Assembly: GCA_937925525.1 (NCBI GenBank)
Contig: CALALS010000280.1
Span: 1-15,453 of the forward strand
Direction of reading: 5' to 3'
DNA: 15,453 bases
Source: an uncultured Flavobacteriales bacterium
Lineage (GTDB): Bacteria; Bacteroidota; Bacteroidia; Flavobacteriales_E; Vicingaceae
Below, piece by piece: positions 7,501 through 13,520 of this stretch. The notes under the pieces are model-generated. The model was not told the DNA's origin and made no database searches. It saw nothing but the letters and a program-made list of their open reading frames with translations. How positions within the stretch are numbered: the first letter of the stretch is position 1; each line of letters opens with the position of its first letter. A program made the translations under genes and the position numbers.

Positions 7501-8174
7501 GAACACCTTCTGCCAACACAGGTCCGGCTGCCGATTTCAACCCGGGAACTGCATCAGGTAACTATGTTTACTTAGAGGCAAGTAATGGTTGCGACAACAA
7601 AACAGCTCACCTTGTTTCTCCTTGTATTGATTTAACCACAGCATTATCTGCTAACCTAACCTTTAGATACCACATGAATGGTGCTGATATGGGTAGCCTA
7701 CACCTAGATGTATTAGACAGCGGTGTTTGGGTAAACGATATCATTACTGCCATTAGTGGTAACCAAGGAAACAGCTGGTTGTTAGGAACCGCCAACCTTT
7801 CCCAATATATTGGTAGAAAAATATTAGTACGTTTCAGAGGAACTACCGCTACCGGTTACAGAGGTGACATGGCGTTAGACGACATTAACATTAGTATGCT
7901 GGTAGGCCAAAACAACCCGGGCATGACTTCGCTAAATGTATATCCTAACCCTTCCGAAAATGTGTTTAACATTTCATTGTACAGCTTTAATAGCCAAAAT
8001 GCTACCTACCGTGTAATGGACAACACCGGAAGAATTATCATGGAAAATAACGTAAACTTAAATGCGGGAGGCAATACCCAAACCATTAACTTAAATGGTT
8101 TTGCCAAAGGCATTTACCACTTACAAATTACTACCCCAAGCGGTAGATTAAACGAAAAACTATTGTTGAAATAA
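4551..8174 (+). CDS. Secreted subtilisin-like (S8) protease with MAM domain and T9SS sorting domain
   Basis: The product is a 1207-residue extracellular protease. A signal peptide covers 1-21 (ending SFAQ). A propeptide-like region spans about 25-205. The S8 catalytic domain spans about 235-505, with Asp246 in LGDDG, His273 in NHGDHCGGTIAG, the oxyanion Asn361 in SAGNSG and nucleophile Ser441 in LTGTSMACP. Downstream lie a beta-sandwich that closes S8 enzymes (about 520-635), another beta domain (about 640-725), a fibronectin III-like domain (about 727-810), a CARDB-like domain (about 820-930, with INLQNTGQNNASNFPVKY), and a MAM domain (about 938-1117, from NFESF to MALDDINI). The last 80 residues (LNVYPNPSENVF to LNEKLLLK) form a type A T9SS sorting domain, which directs export across the outer membrane and is then removed. 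The catalytic set is complete. GC content rises to about 45 per cent in the 3' part. A strong shared terminator follows. Confidence 0.95.
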   Translation: MRKTYTLITSVLILFTTISFAQQNFDILMQAGKVELTPNIDNYVSSLEKIQSQELYNNKYYRIVQFNVLPSNQEKAVLKNSGLELLNYLPSNAYIAAVSKNFNNADLLNFNIRAVYPLTAELKLNHYLYHKNYPEWAVVGKDRIKLNIAIQKDITTLGEVEGMLSSLGYEVYDRYDYSNLMRLECKIADIDKLVALPFISFIETTDPPAEPENYTGRTNHRTNNLASNYPGGRKYDGTGVWVSLGDDGTLGPHIDFQGRLDQSPTPNNFGGNHGDHCGGTIAGAGNLDPKGRGSAFGADMMVYDYPNNLYDAPNRYTTPGVKITSTSYSNGCNAGYTTFSQTLDQQTRQNASLIHVFSAGNSGTSNCGYGAGSGWGNITGGHKVGKNVIATGNLTYIDVIAGSSSRGPAHDGRIKPEICAVGTSVYSTQENYNYASLTGTSMACPGIAGTLAQLYQAYRALNSNADPDAALMKGLITSTADDLGNPGPDYIYGYGRVNGRRAIEVLEKNQFLSNTVTNSQNRTHNITVPAGTGKLFVMVCWSDYEASPGVSKALVNDIDMTVTAPSSTVYLPWVLNPTPNATALNSNATRKVDTLNNAEQVTIDNPAAGTYTISVTGTSIPQGPQKYYVIYEFMKDDVVLTYPIGGEHFVPGETETIRWDALSNTGNFTLQYSTNNGTSWNTISTSIAGNRRYYNWTVPTTVTGQALMRISRGATADTSMANFSIIGVPTNLTLNWVCPDSMELQWNTVSGATGYEASMLGVKYMDSVGVSTGNTYIYRGINPANEYWVSVKALGPNGAEGRRAIAIRKAANFINCTISDDIDLTAVTSPVPANLSDCQTIAPITVSINLQNTGQNNASNFPVKYRVNGGTTVTETYSGTLAPSASGTHTFAQQATISGQGAHVFEIWADMGNDQNRYNDTATVTVTIVASTPVVPPISENFESFTLCSTNYDCEATTCNLANGWVNEPNMVVDDIDWRTDEGGTPSANTGPAADFNPGTASGNYVYLEASNGCDNKTAHLVSPCIDLTTALSANLTFRYHMNGADMGSLHLDVLDSGVWVNDIITAISGNQGNSWLLGTANLSQYIGRKILVRFRGTTATGYRGDMALDDINISMLVGQNNPGMTSLNVYPNPSENVFNISLYSFNSQNATYRVMDNTGRIIMENNVNLNAGGNTQTINLNGFAKGIYHLQITTPSGRLNEKLLLK

Positions 8175-8198
8175 TAAATATTTAAAACAAAAAACTAG

Positions 8199-8226
8199 AA
8201 ACCCTCAAGAATAATCTTGGGGGTTT
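8199..8226. terminator. Bidirectional terminator between the convergent S8 protease and stress-protein genes
   Basis: AAACCCTCAAGA (8199-8210) pairs with TCTTGGGGGTTT (8215-8226) around the loop ATAA, with one T-G pair. Further T residues follow on the plus strand to 8228, and an A-rich flank (ending at 8194) serves the minus strand. It stands 24 bases after the protease stop and touches the last codon of the minus-strand gene at 8227. Confidence 0.85.
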
Positions 8227-9084
8227 TTACTTCTTATACTCCGGTCGGATACTCAGCACGGGAATGTCGGAAGTTCTTATAATTTCTTGTGCGGCCGAGC
8301 CCAATAAGTATTTAGAAAGGCTTTCTTCTTCCTGCGTCATAATGGCAATTAAATCACCTTTAAAATGCTTGGCATAATCAGCCAATGCTTCGGCAATAGA
8401 CTCATCAGATTTAAGATATTTTACCAAGTCTGCTTCATGCTCCATTTTTTGGTCATCTATTTTCATAGCAGCATACAACAGCTGATTTTTCATTCGTTCT
8501 ATCTCATAATTTTCTTCTTGTCCTATAAACGACACTAAACGAATGGTAGAGTTAAAATACTTAGCAAGCCCAATTGCTTTTTCTACTTTTTGAGATGTTT
8601 CTTTGGTAAGGTCTAACGGAACAATAATGGTTTTACAACCCTTTCGGTGCTTTTTTCCTTTAATGGTAATTACCGGGCAGGGTGCTGTTTTCACTACTCT
8701 TAGCGCAGTAGCGCCAATAAAGTTACTCTTTAGTGCAGACACTCCTCTGGTTCCCATCACTATCATGGTAGCTCCTAATTCGTAAGCTACATCTACTATT
8801 TTTTTGTGGGGCTTTCCTTTTACTATTTTACAGTTTATCTCCAGTCCGCTTTCTTTCTTGGTAGCTTTAGCTAAGTTCTTTAACCGTTCCATCAAATTCA
8901 CCCTAATCTCTTTATAGTTTTCAGTAGAAACTAACCGCACTACCGGGTTTAACTCCTCATACACATATAATAAAGTAATGCTGGATTTATTTAAGCGTGC
9001 CACATTAAATGATTGACGTAACGCAATAAGCGATTGCTTTGAAAAATCTATCGGTACAAGTATAATGTTGGATTTATTATTCAT
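8227..9084 (-). CDS. Universal stress protein, two tandem UspA domains
   Basis: This 285-residue cytoplasmic protein has two UspA-type domains in one chain. Domain 1 (about 5-142) opens NIILVPIDFSKQSLIALR and carries a near-complete ATP-binding motif: Gly111, Gly114, then nine residues to Gly124 (GTRGVSALKSNFIGAT), ending TAPCPVITIKG. Domain 2 (about 151-280) opens TIIVPLDLT and ends SDIPVLSIRP, but the equivalent loop reads TQEEESLSKYLLGSA, keeping only the last Gly262-Ser263. Domain 1 may therefore bind ATP while domain 2 may not, a split often seen in tandem Usp proteins. Usp proteins respond to starvation and stress, and no partner is visible here. The ATG at 9084-9082 is 32 bases from the divergent nucleoside phosphorylase gene, so their promoters must overlap each other or the neighbouring coding sequence. 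Confidence 0.92.
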   Translation of the reverse strand: MNNKSNIILVPIDFSKQSLIALRQSFNVARLNKSSITLLYVYEELNPVVRLVSTENYKEIRVNLMERLKNLAKATKKESGLEINCKIVKGKPHKKIVDVAYELGATMIVMGTRGVSALKSNFIGATALRVVKTAPCPVITIKGKKHRKGCKTIIVPLDLTKETSQKVEKAIGLAKYFNSTIRLVSFIGQEENYEIERMKNQLLYAAMKIDDQKMEHEADLVKYLKSDESIAEALADYAKHFKGDLIAIMTQEEESLSKYLLGSAAQEIIRTSDIPVLSIRPEYKK

Positions 9085-9116
9085 ATTTTTAGCCTTTCAC
9101 CGTAAAGTTACAGTAT

Positions 9117-9992
9117 TTGGACAACAAAATTAAAATATCGGAGCTTCCAATCAATAAAGATGGAAGTATTTATCACCTAAAATTACACCCTGAGCAAATT
9201 GCCCATGATATTATTATAGTAGGCGACCCGGGAAGGGTTAAAAAAGTTTCGGCACACTTTGATAAAATAGAAGTGGAAGTACACAACAGAGAGTTCTTAA
9301 CACATACCGGCTACTTCAACGGCAAAAGAATAAGTGCCATTAGCACGGGAATGGGTACCGATAACATTGATATTTTTTTGAATGAATTGGATGCACTGGT
9401 AAATATTGATTTTGAAAAACGAGCACCTAAAAGTGAACTAACTTCACTTAATATTATCAGACTGGGAACATCAGGCGCTTTGCAAGAAGATATACCTGTG
9501 GACAGCATTGTAGTTTCCGAATATGGTTTGGGACTAGATGGACTTTTAAATTTTTATACGCCTGAATATAGCACCCAGGAAACTACACTTAACAATGCGT
9601 TTATTGAACAGACCAATTGGCCACAAGAACTGGCAAGACCCTATATTATAAAAGGGAATGAAGACCTGATAGAAAAATTAGGTAAAGGATATATAAAAGG
9701 AATTACCGCAACAGCTTGCGGCTTTTATGCACCGCAAGGAAGACAAGTAAGACTGGACCTAAAAGTACCTGATATTAACGAGAGGTTGAGAGCCTTTCAA
9801 CATGAAGGAAACAAAGTGCTCAATTTTGAAATGGAAACTTCTGCGCTGTATGGTTTATCTAAATTAATGGGGCATAATGCCTGTACTATGTGTGCCGTTA
9901 TTGCCAATCGTTTTTCAAAAACCTTTAGTAAAGATTATCAGCTTACTATCGATAAACTAATAGAGAATACACTGCAAAGATTAACAGCCTGA
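9117..9992 (+). CDS. Nucleoside phosphorylase (uridine phosphorylase-like, NP-I family)
   Basis: The 291-residue product belongs to the PNP/UDP phosphorylase family, which splits a nucleoside with phosphate into base and ribose-1-phosphate in nucleotide salvage. Visible motifs are IIIVGDPGRV (32-41, phosphate-binding glycine loop), ISTGMGTDN (75-83), IRLGTSGAL (114-122, phosphate and ribose contacts) and LNFEMETSALYGL (235-247), the Glu-Met-Glu ribose-binding signature. An acidic side chain for purine recognition is not obvious, so I favour a uridine-type or broad specificity. The start is a TTG at 9117: the frame has a TAG at 9090, no ATG or GTG lies between, and the next Met is residue 79, inside the core. 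The sequence from residue 8 (SELPINKDGSIYHLKLHPE) matches the usual family N-terminus, so the start should be right within a few codons. Confidence 0.9.
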   Translation: MDNKIKISELPINKDGSIYHLKLHPEQIAHDIIIVGDPGRVKKVSAHFDKIEVEVHNREFLTHTGYFNGKRISAISTGMGTDNIDIFLNELDALVNIDFEKRAPKSELTSLNIIRLGTSGALQEDIPVDSIVVSEYGLGLDGLLNFYTPEYSTQETTLNNAFIEQTNWPQELARPYIIKGNEDLIEKLGKGYIKGITATACGFYAPQGRQVRLDLKVPDINERLRAFQHEGNKVLNFEMETSALYGLSKLMGHNACTMCAVIANRFSKTFSKDYQLTIDKLIENTLQRLTA

Positions 9993-10039
9993 CGTTCATA
10001 ATTTGAACTTCCCACATAACCCTTCTTGGGCTTAGTCCG

Positions 10040-10047
10040 TATATTTG
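10040..10047 (+). promoter_or_regulatory. Consensus -7 promoter box just before the SirB1-like gene
   Basis: TATATTTG is an exact TAnnTTTG match and ends only 4 bases before the ATG at 10052. If used, transcription would begin at or next to the start codon. I see no convincing -33 TTTG box at 17-20 bases upstream. Confidence 0.45.
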
Positions 10048-10051
10048 GGTA

Positions 10052-10921
10052 ATGACTGAAAAGGAAATTCAAGCATTAATTAGTCTTTTAGACGACCCTG
10101 ATGATAATGTTTACACACAAATCAAAGGGAAGATATTAGATATGGGTGATAATGTTATCCCTAACTTAGAGCATGCATGGGAAAACTCTTTCAACCCATT
10201 TTTTCAGCAACGAATTGAGAACCTTATTCATGAAATACAGTTCCAGAATGTAAAAAATGCGTTACGTGAATGGAGTAAAACCAATGAAAAAGACTTGCTC
10301 ACCGGAGCTTTAATTGTTTCAAGGTATCAATATCCTGATTTAGACGAAACAAAAATCAATGAAGTCATTCAAAAGGTTACGCAAGACATTTGGTTAGAAC
10401 TAAACGACAACTTAACCGCTCTTGAAAAGATAAAGGTTATCAATCATATCTTTTTTGATGTACATGGTTTTAGCGGAAACAAAACCAATTATCACGCTCC
10501 GCAAAATTGTTACATCAATAATTTAATAGAAACTAAAAAAGGTAATCCGCTTACGTTGAGTATGCTTTACATGATTATCTGCCAGAGTCTTGGCGTACCC
10601 GTTTACGGAGTAAACCTGCCTCAGCACTTTGTAATGTGTTACATTTCTCAGTCAAGAATTCACGACTTAAAAGCCGTAAAGCGCGAAGACATTCTTTTTT
10701 ACATCAATACATTTAGTCTGGGGTATGTGTTTAGCGATAAAGACATTGATAAGTTTCTGAAACAACTCAATCTGGATTTATTGCCGGAGCATTATTTACC
10801 TGCCGATAATCTTACCATTATTAATAGATGTATTAATAACCTTATTCTTTCCTATGAAAAACTAGGTTACCCTGACAAGGTAGAAGAATTGGAGCGTCTC
10901 AAACAATGTTTGTTTGATTAA
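10052..10921 (+). CDS. SirB1/transglutaminase-like family protein (Transglut_core2)
   Basis: The product has 289 residues. The N-terminal part (about 1-65) is helical and resembles HEAT-like repeats. The middle (about 115-215) is the SirB1-type transglutaminase-like core. It includes LTALEKIKVINHIFFDVHGFSG, then QNCYINNLIETKKGNPLTLS (151-170) and the family hallmark LGVPVYGVNLPQHFVM (180-195), with His192 at the position of the transglutaminase histidine. The C-terminal part (about 240-285) has two helices of TPR character, as in the family. The biochemical role of SirB1-like proteins is not settled. The Cys-His-Asp triad of true transglutaminases is usually not fully kept in this branch, so I do not claim cross-linking or protease activity. 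There is no signal peptide, so it is cytoplasmic. The gap from the phosphorylase gene is 59 bases without a clear terminator, and the promoter box argues for independent transcription. Confidence 0.87.
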   Translation: MTEKEIQALISLLDDPDDNVYTQIKGKILDMGDNVIPNLEHAWENSFNPFFQQRIENLIHEIQFQNVKNALREWSKTNEKDLLTGALIVSRYQYPDLDETKINEVIQKVTQDIWLELNDNLTALEKIKVINHIFFDVHGFSGNKTNYHAPQNCYINNLIETKKGNPLTLSMLYMIICQSLGVPVYGVNLPQHFVMCYISQSRIHDLKAVKREDILFYINTFSLGYVFSDKDIDKFLKQLNLDLLPEHYLPADNLTIINRCINNLILSYEKLGYPDKVEELERLKQCLFD

Positions 10922-10941
10922 TTTCAATTTTCTTAATTTAG
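10913..10941 (+). promoter_or_regulatory. Candidate promoter for the split T9SS cargo gene
   Basis: TTTG at 10913-10916 (inside the last codons of the SirB1-like gene), 17 bases, then TAATTTAG at 10934-10941. The spacing is ideal and the -7 box has one mismatch. It ends 17 bases before the ATG at 10959. Confidence 0.5.
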
Positions 10942-10958
10942 CATCTAAATAATTCATT

Positions 10959-11552
10959 ATGAAGAAACTATTACTTCCTTTATTATTGGTTAGCACTTTA
11001 GGGTTTAGCCAAACCAGAACTTCTGTTGCAAATGGAAACGCGCTTAACCCATTAACATGGGATTGCACTTGTATTCCAATGCCGGGAGAAAATATTGTAA
11101 TCAATCATAATGTAATTATGGATACTGATTTTGCTTACACTTCAGGCGGAATTACCATTAACACAGGTGCTTCTTTAATAGAAGATGCTACTCCGAGAAA
11201 TCTGGGAGCATTTGGAGGAAACTTTACCAATAACGGTACATTTAAAATGTCGCGTGTAGCGTTCTCCAACTCAACTACAGCATACATGAACAAAGGAAGA
11301 TTTACAAGTAGCATATTACTTTACATTGATAGCAATGCCACTTTTGACAATCAAGGTAAACTTTATGTAAATGATACATTGGGAGTAAGAGGAACGCTAA
11401 TGAGTTCTGATTCTATTGTTGCTCCATTGATATTAACAGATGGCACATGGCACAACAATGTAGGAAGTAAAGTAGTAACTGACTCTCTTTATAATGCGGG
11501 AGTATTTCATAATTATGACTTTATACAAGAGAAGAATGATTTTTGGAATTAA
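10959..11552 (+). CDS. T9SS-type secreted beta-helix-like protein, 5' part of a gene split by an in-frame stop
   Basis: These 197 codons form the first half of a secreted protein. A signal peptide covers 1-18 (MKKLLLPLLLVSTLGFSQ). The segment NPLTWDCTCIPMPGENIVINHNV (30-52) is the opening seen in many Bacteroidota surface proteins, where a Trp and a Pro-Gly turn lead into a right-handed beta-helix. After it come irregular repeats with an Asn-x-Gly-x-Phe/Leu core (NNGTF, NKGRF, NQGKL, NAGVF), consistent with helix coils. The frame ends at a TAA (11550-11552) after QEKNDFWN, and no sorting domain has appeared. The same frame continues open directly after the stop into the region from 11553 to 12086, which holds further similar repeats and a T9SS sorting domain. 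The simplest reading is one gene broken by a nonsense codon. A truncated product could reach the periplasm but would lack the outer-membrane sorting tail. The function of the intact protein is unknown, perhaps adhesion or surface structure. Confidence 0.75.
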   Translation: MKKLLLPLLLVSTLGFSQTRTSVANGNALNPLTWDCTCIPMPGENIVINHNVIMDTDFAYTSGGITINTGASLIEDATPRNLGAFGGNFTNNGTFKMSRVAFSNSTTAYMNKGRFTSSILLYIDSNATFDNQGKLYVNDTLGVRGTLMSSDSIVAPLILTDGTWHNNVGSKVVTDSLYNAGVFHNYDFIQEKNDFWN

Positions 11553-11561
11553 GAAAATTTT

Positions 11562-12086
11562 ATGAATAAATTTATGATGAATAATAGTGGAACATTCTTT
11601 AACGGAGATTCTGCTAATATGGATGCGGTATTTTTAAACGATATTTTAATTTCTGTTGGTGGCGACTGGCTAAACAGTGATGTAAGTAACGGTAACGGAA
11701 GATGGTGTATTGGCGGACAAACCTACAACTCAGGTGCTATTAACGGTAGCGGAGATTATTGCGATGCCAATGCAGGCGGTATTGATTATAATACCGGCAC
11801 TATTTCTTCTACCACTACTTATTGTGCTACTTCATGTAATGTAGGCATTGCAGATATAAGTGAAGAAAAAAAGACCACTGCTTATCCTAACCCAACTAAA
11901 GATATACTATCGTTTTCTTCGGCAGGTCAGTTAACCATGTATGATGTAACGGGCAAAACCGTTTTAACAAAAAGCATAAAAGCAAATACAAGTATTAGCC
12001 TTAACGGATTAAACAGCGGAATTTATTTCTATAAATTAATAAACGCTTTAGGAGAAACCCAAAGCGGTAAGGTGATTAAGGAGTAG
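11562..12086 (+). CDS. 3' part of the split T9SS cargo gene, with C-terminal sorting domain
   Basis: This stretch is in the same reading frame as the preceding part and is separated from it by the TAA at 11550. The first available ATG is at 11562, giving 174 residues without a signal peptide, so an independently translated product could not enter the T9SS route. It continues the repeat style (NNSGTFFNGDSANMDAVF, GGDWLNSDVSNGNGRW), then a Gly/Asn/Thr-rich stretch with several Cys (YCDANAGG, YCATSCNVG). It ends in a type A sorting domain (about 103-174) with TTAYPNPTKDILSF, LTMYDVTGKTVL, LNGLNSGIYFYKL and GKVIKE. The sorting domain looks intact, which suggests a recent break, a sequencing error or stop-codon readthrough. 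Alone it is most likely a non-functional remnant. Confidence 0.7.
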   Translation: MNKFMMNNSGTFFNGDSANMDAVFLNDILISVGGDWLNSDVSNGNGRWCIGGQTYNSGAINGSGDYCDANAGGIDYNTGTISSTTTYCATSCNVGIADISEEKKTTAYPNPTKDILSFSSAGQLTMYDVTGKTVLTKSIKANTSISLNGLNSGIYFYKLINALGETQSGKVIKE

Positions 12087-12102
12087 GTTAAGCAACCTGC
12101 TC
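12081..12102. terminator. Hairpin spanning both convergent stop codons, possible weak terminator
   Basis: GAGTAGGTT (12081-12089) pairs with AACCTGCTC (12094-12102) around the loop AAGC, with one G-T pair. It contains the stop of the plus-strand T9SS gene (12084-12086) and the stop of the minus-strand gene (12088-12090). No clean T run follows on either side, so termination would be weak or factor-dependent. Confidence 0.4.
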
Positions 12103-12492
12103 TACTTCTTCACTTTTTAGTTCAGAATAGGTAACATTTAAGCCAAGCATTTTTTCGGCCATCTCTCCCATTTCCAATGCATCAGTATTACTGTAGTTCC
12201 ATTTTAGCTTTACATTAGAACCTTTGTCCTTTAAATCTTTTAACCGATAAAGTAAAAACATTATTCGTTTTAAGGAAGGAATGTTAAAGTAGTCAATAGA
12301 AAATATAAAAGTAATTTCTTTGGGAGGAATAGAAGTAAATACTTCAAACGCTTCAATTATTGGTCTGTAAAAATTGTCCGGCTCAGGCATTAAAGATTTA
12401 CCTGAAATTAAATACATGTTTTTGGAAGAATTAAAAACCACCTCAGGAGTTAATTCAGTCGGACGTAATTTGAAGGCTTGCATGGTTTCCAT
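12088..12492 (-). CDS. SiaC/DUF1987-like regulatory protein lacking the phospho-threonine
   Basis: This 134-residue cytoplasmic protein fits the DUF1987 (SiaC) family in length and order. It shows an opening LTPEVVFNSSKNMYLISGKS (14-33), then PEPDNFYRPIIEAFEVF (36-52), then FIFSIDYFNIPSLKRIMFLLYRL (62-84), then a strand-helix tail VKLKWNYSNTDALEMGEMAEKMLGL. In Pseudomonas, SiaC is a phosphoprotein switched by the SiaB kinase and the SiaA phosphatase at a Thr in a Leu-Asn-Thr-Ser-Ser motif. Here the same place reads Phe-Asn-Ile-Pro-Ser, with Ile71 where Thr is expected. The loop normally written GESYPEN is also changed (GKSLMPEPDN). No SiaA- or SiaB-like gene is in the window. The start could be Met1 (12492) or Met4 (12483); the family alignment does not decide. 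It may be a phosphorylation-independent variant or bind a different partner. The family call rests on pattern recognition only. Confidence 0.72.
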   Translation of the reverse strand: METMQAFKLRPTELTPEVVFNSSKNMYLISGKSLMPEPDNFYRPIIEAFEVFTSIPPKEITFIFSIDYFNIPSLKRIMFLLYRLKDLKDKGSNVKLKWNYSNTDALEMGEMAEKMLGLNVTYSELKSEEVEQVA

Positions 12493-12500
12493 AGTTAAGG

Positions 12501-12526
12501 TTACTTTTATTTATATGTAAAAGTAA
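12501..12526. repeat. Inverted repeat upstream of the SiaC-like gene, possible operator
   Basis: TTACTTTTA (12501-12509) and TAAAAGTAA (12518-12526) form a perfect 9-base inverted repeat with an 8-base spacer. It starts 9 bases before the minus-strand ATG at 12492. The right arm includes TACTTTTA on the minus strand, one base off a -7 box. It could be an operator or a leader hairpin; an AT-rich gap also makes chance plausible. Confidence 0.35.
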
Positions 12527-12650
12527 AGTTTATGTTTCAGTTTTTTCAGACTTTTAGCCCAACAGAGCAAAGAGATAGACTAAATCCAACATTTAAAAGA
12601 TAAAAACTCACTATTTCAGCCGTAAAATTTCCTTTCATTGCATGGTTTAT

Positions 12651-12658
12651 TAATTTTG
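12651..12658 (+). promoter_or_regulatory. Consensus -7 promoter box for dapD
   Basis: TAATTTTG is an exact TAnnTTTG match and ends 19 bases before the ATG at 12678. The -33 region offers only TTTC at 12628-12631, a weak partner. Confidence 0.5.
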
Positions 12659-12677
12659 GAGCCTTAAACGTGAAAAA

Positions 12678-13493
12678 ATGACCGAAATAAAAGCAATTAT
12701 AGAGAAAGCTTGGGATGACAGAAGCCTTTTGCAAACAGATGAAGTAAAAAACACCATTAATGAAGTGATAGAGCTTCTGGATAAAGGTAAGCTAAGAGTT
12801 GCTGAACCTGCTGGAGACAAGTGGCAAGTAAATGAATGGGTAAAAAAGGCAGTTGTAATGTATTTTCCTATTCGCCAGATGGAAACCATTGAGGTTGGTC
12901 CGTTTGAATTTCATGATAAAATGAAATTGAAAACCAATTACAAAGAACTTGGTGTTAGAGTAGTGCCTCACGCAGTTGCACGTTACGGAGCTTATTTAGC
13001 CAGTGGTGTTATTATGATGCCATCTTACGTAAACATTGGTGGATATGTTGATAGCGGAACTATGGTAGATACCTGGGCAACGGTTGGTTCTTGTGCACAA
13101 ATCGGTAAAAATGTTCACCTAAGCGGTGGTGTAGGAATTGGCGGTGTATTAGAACCACTTCAGGCGGCTCCCGTAATTATTGAAGATGGCTGTTTTATTG
13201 GTTCAAGGTGTATTGTAGTAGAAGGAGTTCATGTAAAGAAAGAAGCGGTTTTAGGAGCAAATGTGGTATTGACAAAATCTACTAAAATTATTGACGTTAG
13301 CGGAAATAAACCTGTGGAGTACAGAGGAGAAGTTCCTGAGCGTTCGGTAGTAATTCCGGGAAGCTATACCAAACAATTTAGTGCCGGAGAATACCAAGTA
13401 CCTTGTGCATTAATCATTGGAAAAAGAAAAGAAAGTACCGATTTAAAAACTTCGTTAAACGATGCTTTAAGAGAGCATGAAGTTGCTGTTTAA
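12678..13493 (+). CDS. dapD: 2,3,4,5-tetrahydropyridine-2,6-dicarboxylate N-succinyltransferase
   Basis: The 271-residue product matches DapD in length and motifs. The enzyme transfers a succinyl group from succinyl-CoA to tetrahydrodipicolinate in the succinylase branch of lysine and meso-diaminopimelate synthesis, which feeds peptidoglycan. An N-terminal helical domain (about 1-90) has the typical KAWDDRSLL and LLDKGKLRVAEP. A left-handed beta-helix of hexapeptide repeats (about 95-215) includes PSYVNIGGYVDSGTMVDTWA (115-134), GSCAQIGKNVHLSGGVGIGG and IIEDGCFIGSRCIVVEGV. The C-terminal part (about 220-271) includes ERSVVIPGSYTK and the CoA-site segment. The succinyl-acceptor region GTMVDTWATVGS around Asp131 is intact, so the protein should be active. 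It is cytoplasmic and works as a trimer in characterised relatives. It starts the rightward cluster, 27 bases before the TPR gene with no terminator between, so they may be co-transcribed. Confidence 0.97.
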   Translation: MTEIKAIIEKAWDDRSLLQTDEVKNTINEVIELLDKGKLRVAEPAGDKWQVNEWVKKAVVMYFPIRQMETIEVGPFEFHDKMKLKTNYKELGVRVVPHAVARYGAYLASGVIMMPSYVNIGGYVDSGTMVDTWATVGSCAQIGKNVHLSGGVGIGGVLEPLQAAPVIIEDGCFIGSRCIVVEGVHVKKEAVLGANVVLTKSTKIIDVSGNKPVEYRGEVPERSVVIPGSYTKQFSAGEYQVPCALIIGKRKESTDLKTSLNDALREHEVAV

Positions 13494-13520
13494 TTAATAA
13501 ATTCGTAAAAATATTTAGTT

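Noticed and set aside
10010..10034. CCC TTCTT GGG as a terminator of the nucleoside phosphorylase gene
   Set aside because: The stem is only about three to four base pairs and no T run follows.
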